A DNA stretch of 64,000 nt from Ifrita kowaldi (lineage: Eukaryota; Chordata; Aves; Passeriformes; Cinclosomatidae). The translations under genes and the position numbers were made by a program. Below the pieces are notes generated by a model, which did no database searches, was not told the DNA's origin, and worked only from the letters and a program-made list of their open reading frames with translations. Positions 60,701 to 64,000 of this stretch are shown here, one piece after another. The stretch covers positions 373,625 to 437,624 of the forward strand of contig VZRS01000327.1 in NCBI GenBank assembly GCA_013398055.1, read 5' to 3'. How positions within the stretch are numbered: the stretch's first letter is position 1; every line of letters starts with the position of its first letter.

Positions 60701-63085
60701 TCTTATTACTTTAATCCTTGAACTTTCTGAGATTTCCGGACCACTGGTGTAAAGAAACTCAGACATGTGATGTAAGAAATCCCACTGAACTCACATGTTC
60801 CAATGTTTGCAGGACTGTGCCTCCTCAGTGTGCAGGATGAAACACCAGTGCTGCAGTGAGCCCTTGGGCTTCTCAGCATGGAGCTCTCTGTGGCTTCAGT
60901 GGTAGCAAGAGGCACAAATGAAAGCTGAGGCATGGAGAGGCCGGAGCTTCAAAGGGCAGGAACATTTATTTTGGAAGGGCACTAATTTAGAGCTGAGGGA
61001 ACTTGGCATCTTCCAGGACTGGCCCATAAAAGTGGACTTAGTGTTTGCTGATGGCAGTGGGACTCTGATTAATCTCAAAGGTATCACATTGAGACCCAAG
61101 TCTGGTGTAAGTGACTATAAATTCGCTATCTCCAGTCACCACAGTATTGCTGGCAGATGGTAAATGCCTGTAGCTGATCCACAAGGTTTGGGTAAAGTCT
61201 GACGACAGTAATGAAATAGAGCAAAGTGCAAAACACTTGAAAGTAGTATAAATTAGACATAAAATGGGAAGTTGTATAGGTTTGCTGTTTACAAGTTCTT
61301 GTGGCAGTTTTGCTTAGTTCAGTGATTTTTACAAATTGAACATATTTTGAAGTGAGTCCAGGGCTTTATTATAAGGTTGTTCTCAAATACCAAGAAGCTG
61401 TTTGTATTTTTACATTTAACTGGACAACTGTGCCAACTGTGAAATGCTATTCAATGTCATAATTTTGGCCTGATATAAAACAAAATTATTTTGTCTGGGC
61501 CCTTACAGCAGTATTAAAAAAAACCACCTGGTTGATGTTAAAGGTTTTGCATTACTGGGCTTGTAGAAAATGAAGCCAATTTGAAATAATGTATAAATAG
61601 ATCTGCAGGCCCTAATGGTTTCATTCAGACTGACAGACACAATAATATGAAATGGGATGCTGAGAACACCCACATGGTCAATGATGTTTGACTTTGGTAG
61701 GTGATGGTTGGGAGGCCATACCCAAATCTGACCAGTCCAGAATTACCTTCAATAAAATATCCCCTGAGGGATGAACTCCTGTGTCTGCCTCCACTGTATC
61801 CCAGGTCATGGGCTATTGATTCCTTCTGAGAAGTGGAGATGCAAGTGGGTATAAACTGTTAATACTGTGAGCTGCTGGATTTTTATACCCATTTTCCACT
61901 AACCGCTGGCCTTGAAACAAATTATTGGGTAGTCAACCTTCACTTTTTCTAATCCATAATATTACAGCAAGCTGTACCCTAGGAAATGCAGGTAGAAAGA
62001 TTATTTTCTTTTGGAGAATGGGTTAGATAAAGCTCTTGGGGCCTTTGTTTATTCCAGCCTTCAAGAGAGAGTTAAAAACTTGGCAAAATCAAGACTTCGG
62101 CCACTTTTTTTTTTTTTTTAATAATTTGTCCAACCTTCTCTTTTCCCTGTCTGTGGGACAGTCATAATGCCATTAAAATCACATTTTAATCACTTAAAAT
62201 GGTGAGAAACACTAACAGAAGTAATTAGTTTCTGAAACCTAGGATGAAATCATTCGTTTTTCCAACACAGCCTGATTCAAATCAATGATTAACCAAAGGA
62301 AAAGAAAAAAATCACTAACTTTGACTCTAGTAACACTGTGATTCTTGAATGGGCTCTATGCAATGTGGGAAGCTGCTCCTGCAGAGCCCTGCTGGTGTCC
62401 AGGAGGCTCCTGCAGGTTAGCACAGGGATCCTGGAGGCTCCTGCAGGTTAGCACTGGGATCCTAGGGGCTCCTGCAGGTTTGCACCAGGATCCTGCTGTG
62501 TGCACACAGCTGAGAGCACAAATCAGGGTCTCGGCACCTCCTGGTAGAAAGCAGTGAATAAAAATTGGATTCTCTGTTAGGGTGAGCCTCCATTCCCAGC
62601 GTGAGCTGCATGGATACGATCTGCCTTCTGCCAAGGAGAGCCCTCTCCATTGCCCTGTGTGTACATCTCTGTGCTCTTTACTCCTCCTGCTAACTGAGCT
62701 CCATGATGCTGTGGCTTTAACGCTTCCCTGTGTCCGCCGCTCCCTCCTCTCTTGACAATCTTTACCCTTTTGCTCCTCTGGTGCCATTTTTCTTTTTATT
62801 GTTTTATGACTTTCTTGTTGTCTTCCTGTCAGTGTTTCTTTCCTTTCTGTCTCCCATGCCCTTCACCTGCAGAAAGTGATCTTTCCGAGACAGGACGATG
62901 TGCTCATCTCCTTCCTGCCTCTGGCTCACATGTTTGAAAGAGTTATACAGGTAAGAAACCTGCCTGAACTGACGAGGCCTCGTGGGGCTCCTTGTGTTTT
63001 CTTCCAGAGTCAGTGGTCTCCTACTTGTGAGGATGTACACATTTCCTATTTGCCTTTAGCACACATGTTTGAGAGAATGGTACAG
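21436..63085 (+). CDS. ACSL6: ACSL6, long-chain acyl-CoA synthetase 6 (5' half, 3' partial)
   Basis: Exons at 21436-21484, 48681-48901, 50503-50617, 51418-51482, 51884-51985, 52107-52206, 53007-53185, 53717-53749, 54769-54820 and 59719-59792, plus one of 62873-62950 or 63008-63085, join in frame to about 356 residues, half of the ~700-residue enzyme. The family activates long-chain fatty acids with ATP and CoA through an acyl-AMP intermediate; ACSL6 is a membrane enzyme prominent in brain and red-cell precursors and favours polyunsaturated acids such as DHA. Visible: N-terminal extension MLAPLLGSAGSGWLLL, conserved start MQAQEILRSLRLPE, membrane anchor LVGIGAFAAVVAYWF, QFIGVFAQNRPEW, SMVVVPLYDTLGPGAIRY, and the P-loop FTSGTTGNPKG across exons 9-10. 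ACSL6 rather than ACSL1 is supported by the N terminus, the Y-gate exon and the cytokine neighbour. The gene continues beyond 64000. Confidence 0.95.
26686..26912 (+). mobile_element. CR1 LINE fragment
   Basis: Forward CR1 tail: TTAGGTTAGATACTAGGAAA, TTTCTTCATGGAAGGGGTGG, GGCATTGGAACAGGTTGCCC, GTGGCTTAGTGGTGGGCTTG, ending ATTCTATGATTCTATAATTT. Confidence 0.9.
28351..28513 (+). other. Candidate alternative ACSL6 first exon in a GC-rich segment
   Basis: A moderately CpG-rich block (about 28370-28735) contains a good donor, GTGAGC, at 28514. A frame starting at 28439 reads a hydrophobic MAGLRLLWEEF then a leucine-rich run up to the donor, but ends in phase 0 and would be out of frame with the exon at 48681. 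A second frame, starting at 28351, ends in phase 1 and would be in frame, but shows no membrane-anchor character. Treated as a possible untranslated or regulatory exon only. Confidence 0.25.
28737..28737. other. Single N, ambiguous base or contig join
   Basis: One undetermined base sits between GCTACACTTTAGCC and GTGGTGGTGG at the edge of the GC-rich segment. I see no duplicated flank here, unlike at 46772. Confidence 0.9.
29162..29470 (-). mobile_element. CR1 LINE fragment
   Basis: Reverse-oriented CR1: GCAGGGACACCTTCCACTA, AGGTTGCTCCAAGCCCCATC, GGTCTTGAACACTTCCAGGG, ATGGGGCAGCCACAGCTTCT, and the upstream CR1 part through CCTCCTCTGGCCC. Confidence 0.87.
30023..30070. repeat. 20-bp tandem repeat, 2.4 copies
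   Basis: Unit CCTGAAACAACAACAAAGAT occurs at 30023-30042 and 30043-30062, followed by CCTGAAAC. Confidence 0.9.
31103..31400 (-). mobile_element. CR1 LINE fragment
   Basis: Reverse-oriented CR1: CCTAGAATAGTTCGTGTTGG, GGACCTTTAAAGTTCATCTA, GAGCAGGGACATCTTCAACT, GCTGCTCTGGGCAACCTGTG, through TCCTGTATTCTCCTGCC. Confidence 0.88.
33541..33830 (-). mobile_element. CR1 LINE fragment
   Basis: Reverse-oriented CR1: ATCACAGAATGTTTTGAGTT, GGAAGGGACCTTTAAGCTCA, ACCTTCCACTAGACCAGGTT, CCAGCCTGGCCTTGGACATC, then the TTTCTTCCCAATATCTAATG segment. Confidence 0.88.
34050..34830 (+). promoter_or_regulatory. ACSL6: Second CpG island in ACSL6 intron 1, candidate alternative promoter
   Basis: A dense GC/CpG block about 14 kb upstream of the second coding exon contains a strong donor GTGAGT at 34326-34331, preceded by ACCGGCGGATG. 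A first exon ending at 34325 and spliced to 48681 would give transcripts able to use the internal ATG at 48707 (MQAQEIL), matching the known short-N-terminus isoform. No protein-coding exon is evident here. The antisense frames of up to 211 codons are low-complexity Pro/Arg/Ser sequence. Promoter role is inferred. Confidence 0.45.
35075..35580 (+). mobile_element. CR1 LINE fragment (~500 bp)
   Basis: The longest CR1 copy here, forward: TTTTGGGCACCTCACTCCA, AGAAAGACATTGAGGTGCTG, GGAGCTCAGCCTGGAGAAAA, GTTTAGGTTGGATATTAAG, TTTCTTCACCAGAAGAAT, ending GACTCTGGGATTCTGTGACA. Its open frames are remnants. Confidence 0.92.
36810..36925 (+). mobile_element. CR1 LINE fragment, 3' end
   Basis: Diverged forward CR1 tail: GGTTGGATGGAGCCGTGAGC, GAGGGGCATCTCTGCCCC, GATGATCTTCTATGTCTCTT, CCAACCAATGCCATTTGTGA, then TTCCATGG. 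Confidence 0.78.
46003..46771. repeat. 769-bp block, first copy (probable assembly duplication)
   Basis: Starts GCTGTTGAGGGAGTAGTTCC and ends CTCAGGAAGGGAGATGG. The same sequence recurs at 46773-47541 after a single N. Both copies give identical translated frames. It lies within ACSL6 intron 1 and includes a reverse CR1 fragment at about 46270-46490. Confidence 0.92.
46270..46490 (-). mobile_element. CR1 LINE fragment (in first copy of the duplicated block)
   Basis: Reverse CR1: GGGTTTGGTTTGAAAGGGAC, CTCATCCAGTTCCAACTGCT, TGTCCTTGAACACTTCCAGG, GCTTCTCTGGGCAACCTGTG. Confidence 0.88.
46772..46772. other. Single N between two identical 769-bp copies
   Basis: The only ambiguous base here sits exactly at the joint of the two copies, the signature of two contigs with overlapping ends placed side by side. 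Confidence 0.92.
46773..47541. repeat. 769-bp block, second copy
   Basis: Repeats 46003-46771 at an offset of 770 with no difference that I can see by reading, then continues into unique sequence ATGACCCTGAACACGG. Confidence 0.92.
47040..47260 (-). mobile_element. CR1 LINE fragment (in second copy of the duplicated block)
   Basis: The same CR1 piece as at 46270-46490, shifted by 770 bp. It is not an independent insertion. Confidence 0.88.
48681..48901 (+). CDS. ACSL6: ACSL6 exon 2, internal start and membrane anchor
   Basis: Acceptor CTCTTGCAG, donor GTGAGG. The exon enters in phase 1 (G|AG = Glu) and reads FAISLVEK before the internal ATG at 48707 (A at -3). From there it encodes 65 residues: MQAQEILRSLRLPEF, the anchor LVGIGAFAAVVAYWF, then PPCDLRMQSEEVE, which aligns closely with mammalian ACSL6. 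Either ATG can start translation depending on the first exon used. Confidence 0.95.
48902..50502 (+). other. ACSL6: ACSL6 intron 2
   Basis: GTGAGG to CATGCAG. It contains a reverse CR1 copy starting about 53 bp after the donor. Nothing else is recognised. Confidence 0.85.
48955..49370 (-). mobile_element. CR1 LINE fragment (~400 bp) in ACSL6 intron 2
   Basis: Reverse CR1: ATAGAATGGTTTGGGTCGG, AAGGGACCTTAAAGATCATC, CAGGGATGGGGCAGCCACAG, TTCCTAACATCTATTTTAAA, ACCCTTCTCTTCTTCAGACT, CTCAGCATTTCCTCATAGGG. Confidence 0.92.
50503..50617 (+). CDS. ACSL6: ACSL6 exon 3
   Basis: 115 bp, phase 0 in and phase 1 out, donor GTGAGA. It encodes GLAGARRSVIGDSS then LLTHYYDDARTMYEVFRRG, matching the mammalian ARRSVIGSG and LLTHYYDDARTMYQVFRRG region. 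Confidence 0.95.
50618..51417 (+). other. ACSL6: ACSL6 intron 3
   Basis: An 800-bp intron from GTGAGA to CTTTCAG. No repeat or second exon is recognised. Confidence 0.85.
51418..51482 (+). CDS. ACSL6: ACSL6 exon 4
   Basis: 65 bp, phase 1 in and phase 0 out, between CTTTCAG and GTGAGC. It encodes ENGPCLGFRKPKQPYQWLSY then KE, nearly identical to the mammalian protein. Confidence 0.96.
51483..51883 (+). other. ACSL6: ACSL6 intron 4
   Basis: A 401-bp intron with no recognised content; ends with a pyrimidine tract and CCAG. Confidence 0.85.
51884..51985 (+). CDS. ACSL6: ACSL6 exon 5
   Basis: 102 bp, phase 0 both ends, donor GTGAGA. It encodes VAERAEALGSGLLQQGCKP and ends QFIGVFAQNRPE, a highly conserved ACSL stretch. 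Confidence 0.96.
52107..52206 (+). CDS. ACSL6: ACSL6 exon 6
   Basis: 100 bp, phase 0 in and phase 1 out, acceptor CTCCTGCAG, donor GTAAAA. It encodes WIISELACYTYSMVVVPLYD then TLGPGAIRYIVNT, diagnostic of ACSL1/5/6. The intron before it is only 121 bp. Confidence 0.96.
52310..52475 (-). mobile_element. CR1 LINE fragment in ACSL6 intron 6
   Basis: Reverse CR1: ATAGAATTCTAGAACGGTTT, GGGCTGGAAGGGACCTTAAA, AGACCAGGTTGCTCCAAGCT, TTGAACACTTCCAGGGATGG. Confidence 0.9.
52772..52866. repeat. 11-bp pyrimidine minisatellite, about 8 copies
   Basis: Unit TTTTTTCCTCA is repeated eight times with a perfect 11-bp period, then TTTTTTCAGGAG. On the transcribed strand it is a ~95-nt polypyrimidine tract ending in CAG, a strong look-alike of a 3' splice site in ACSL6 intron 6. 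Confidence 0.95.
53007..53185 (+). CDS. ACSL6: ACSL6 exon 7
   Basis: 179 bp, phase 1 in and phase 0 out, acceptor CCTTGCAG, donor GTGAGT. It encodes DISTVICDKPEKARILLDHV, ERRETPGLSSIILMDPFEKE and GVRIQTMQEVE, aligned without gaps to mammalian ACSL6. Confidence 0.96.
53186..53716 (+). other. ACSL6: ACSL6 intron 7
   Basis: 531 bp, no repeat or further exon recognised. Confidence 0.85.
53717..53749 (+). CDS. ACSL6: ACSL6 exon 8 (33-bp microexon)
   Basis: Eleven codons, DCGRESQHVPV, between CTTCCAG and GTGAGT, phase 0 both sides. The mammalian counterpart reads DCGQENHQAPV. It is a variable surface linker ahead of the P-loop. Skipping it would keep the frame. Confidence 0.92.
53750..54768 (+). 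other. ACSL6: ACSL6 intron 8
   Basis: 1019 bp with a reverse CR1 fragment starting about 40 bp after the donor of the microexon. Confidence 0.85.
53788..53972 (-). mobile_element. CR1 LINE fragment in ACSL6 intron 8
   Basis: Reverse CR1: AGAAGGGACCTTAAAGTTCA, CCATGGGCAGGGACACCTTC, TGGCCTTGAACACTTCCAGG, TGCCAGGGCCTCACCACCCT. The terminal bases of the element are missing. Confidence 0.9.
54769..54820 (+). CDS. ACSL6: ACSL6 exon 9, first half of the P-loop
   Basis: 52 bp, phase 0 in and phase 1 out. It encodes PPRPEDLSIVCFTSGTT, the start of the AMP-binding signature of the adenylate-forming superfamily. The phosphate-binding motif is split by the following 4.9-kb intron. Confidence 0.96.
54821..59718 (+). 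other. ACSL6: ACSL6 intron 9 (~4.9 kb)
   Basis: Mostly unique sequence with one reverse CR1 at 57688-57832. Antisense frames at 55008-55512 and 57774-58283 do not resemble a known protein. No additional ACSL6 exon is seen. Confidence 0.8.
57688..57832 (-). mobile_element. CR1 LINE fragment in ACSL6 intron 9
   Basis: Reverse CR1: CATAGAATCACAGAATAGGT, TGGCTTGGAAGGGACCTTTA, CACCTAGACTGGTTTCCTCC, CACCTGGCACTGAACACTTG. Confidence 0.9.
59719..59792 (+). CDS. ACSL6: ACSL6 exon 10, second half of the P-loop
   Basis: 74 bp, phase 1 in and phase 0 out, acceptor CTTTCAG, donor GTGAAT. It encodes GNPKGAMLTHGNVVADFSGF then LKVTE. The lysine of GNPKG belongs to the ATP-binding loop. The phase 0 exit fits either of the two following exons. 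Confidence 0.96.
60190..60360. repeat. AT-rich low-complexity tract
   Basis: A dense mix of TATATA, ATTATT and a repeated TTATTACATATCATTTTA phrase within ACSL6 intron 10. It is simple-sequence expansion, and the overlapping Tyr/Ile-rich frames are artefacts of it. Confidence 0.85.
62402..62494. repeat. 31-bp minisatellite, 3 copies
   Basis: Units starting GGAGGCTCCTGCAGGTTAGC lie at 62402-62432 and 62433-62463, with a more diverged third at 62464-62494. The array ends 378 bp before the first of the two mutually exclusive exons. Confidence 0.9.
62873..62950 (+). CDS. ACSL6: ACSL6 alternative exon 11, F-gate type
   Basis: 78 bp (26 codons), phase 0 both ends, acceptor TTCACCTGCAG, donor GTAAGA. 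It encodes KVIFPRQDDVLI then SFLPLAHMFERVIQ. The phenylalanine in ISFLPLAH marks the F version of the fatty-acid gate domain, known from mammalian ACSL6 and ACSL1, where alternative use changes nucleotide and substrate handling. It shares 15 of 26 residues with the neighbouring exon. Confidence 0.96.
63008..63085 (+). CDS. ACSL6: ACSL6 alternative exon 11, Y-gate type
   Basis: 78 bp (26 codons), phase 0 both ends, acceptor TTCTTCCAG, donor GTAAGG. It encodes SQWSPTCEDVHI then SYLPLAHMFERMVQ, matching the mammalian Y-gate exon (SQWAPTCADVHI and SYLPLAHMFERMVQ). It lies only 57 bp after the F-gate exon, and joining both would insert an extra 26 residues without a frameshift, so exclusive use is expected. 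Confidence 0.95.
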
Positions 63086-64000
63086 GTAAGGTCGTGGTGT
63101 CAGTGGAAATCAGCTTTTTTCCACGCCAACAACAACAACAAAAAAATAAAATGAATAAAATACTAAATAACCAGTGATATCTTGTAGCACTAAAAAAGCT
63201 TGTACTCCAGAAGTGCCATGTGCGTAACACCAGAGCCATGGTCTCAGTGACATGGCTGTGAGTCCAGAGCGATGCCAGGAGAGTTTCCCAAGTTCTCCAG
63301 CTTACACTTGGCTCAGGGGTTGAAAAATAGCCCTTCAGCAATTAGCCAAACTCATTGCTCATTCAGCTCATGGCTACTACTACCTGAGCCATTTTGGGAC
63401 AGCTTTTCAAAGCACTCTAGGATGAAGTGTCATGTAAGTCAAGATAATTTCATGCCATTTTCTACATCAGCTAAAATAATTTTATTGCATAAATAACATG
63501 ATCTGCAAAAAAACCCCAACTTGGCAGACACTGAAAAAGAGGAAACTGAGATCATGCTGTAAGACACGTCATCCTCCTGACAGGGCAGCACACAGTGGGC
63601 ATTCACTGGAGCCCTGGGAATTGTGGCAGAACCAAGCACTAGCTCTTGCTAGCCCACAGAACTGACTCCAAGTCTCTTTTGGAAAAAAAAGAAGGGTGAT
63701 GATTTGTGCTGCAATTGGTGAGTTAGGCAAGTCAGGTGAGACAACCACATCAGGTCTCCTGGCCTGAGAAGCTGCAAACTTAAAATTGATCCAGTATGTG
63801 AAGATTGTATCTGGATCCAGTTGCAGCTCTGTACTTTCTCAGGGAGGCCTGTTTCAGGCTGAAAGCATACTTTTTGAGTCAGACAAGCATTTGAGTATAA
63901 ACTTCCCACTTCTTAGTAACATCTGTGCCAGAAGTAATATATTTTTTCCCTGTTAAAAACCTCACAAATTGGAAGTGAAAGCCCATGAAAGATTTGGAGA
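63086..64000 (+). other. ACSL6: Start of the ACSL6 intron after exon 11
   Basis: Follows donor GTAAGG. I searched by eye for the next ACSL6 exon (beginning SVVYCHGG in mammals) and do not find it, so the gene continues past the right edge. No repeat of note. Confidence 0.8.

Larger units (their letters stand above)
59793..62872 (+). other. ACSL6: ACSL6 intron 10 (~3.1 kb)
   Basis: Contains an AT-rich low-complexity tract at 60190-60360 and a 31-bp minisatellite at 62402-62494. No other exon is recognised. Confidence 0.8.

Noticed and set aside
48681..63085. ACSL1 or ACSL5 instead of ACSL6
   Set aside because: The start MQAQEILRSLRLPE, the N-terminal extension, the Y-gate exon SQWSPTCEDVHI and the cytokine neighbour all favour ACSL6. 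ACSL1 diverges clearly in the first 65 residues.
1..64000. CRISPR arrays, tRNA or rRNA genes, bacterial operons
   Set aside because: None seen. Tandem repeats here lack the spaced-repeat structure of CRISPR, and no tRNA-like cloverleaf was recognised by eye.

Overview
This is vertebrate nuclear DNA, almost certainly from a bird. Coding sequence is sparse and split into short exons with GT-AG introns. At least fifteen stretches, in both orientations, carry the 3' end of the avian CR1 LINE (for example the run TTGGAAGGGACCTTAAAG). No bacterial or viral gene organisation is present, and nearly all long open frames are chance ORFs in introns, CpG islands or CR1 copies.

Two genes are supported, and they are divergently transcribed. 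(1) At 3033-4876, minus strand, lies a complete four-exon short-chain helical cytokine of the beta-common family (IL-5/GM-CSF/IL-3). All its introns are phase 0. It has a signal peptide, two cysteines in the mature chain, a TATA box preceded by a CLE0-like NFAT/AP-1 element, and an AU-rich 3' UTR. Its length and cysteine layout fit IL-5 best, so it is probably the avian IL-5-like gene known in chicken as KK34. (2) From 21436 to the right edge, plus strand, lies the 5' half of ACSL6, a long-chain acyl-CoA synthetase. A CpG-island first exon encodes an N-terminal extension. After a ~27 kb intron come coding exons from 48681 to 63085, ending in a pair of mutually exclusive 78-bp exons (F-gate and Y-gate types). 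The remaining C-terminal exons lie beyond the window. ACSL6 next to a divergently oriented beta-common cytokine matches the mammalian ACSL6-IL3-CSF2 arrangement of the T2 cytokine cluster.

Layout: 1-2080, non-coding, with an AP-1 cluster near 1.7 kb; 2082-4945, cytokine gene with its 3' UTR and promoter; 4.98-21.1 kb, intergenic with CR1 pieces and a (TG)20 microsatellite; 21.15-21.75 kb, CpG island and ACSL6 exon 1; 21.5-48.7 kb, intron 1, with two further GC-rich segments near 28.4 and 34.3 kb that could be alternative first exons; 48.7-63.1 kb, ACSL6 coding exons; 63.1-64 kb, intron.

The sequence also shows assembly problems. Single N bases occur at 28737 and 46772, and the second lies between two apparently identical 769-bp copies, which looks like an unmerged contig overlap. 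The most interesting biology is the mutually exclusive exon pair separated by a 57-nt intron, the intact IL-5-like cytokine with its regulatory signals, and the multiple candidate ACSL6 5' ends. The two genes have no evident functional link beyond conserved neighbourhood.
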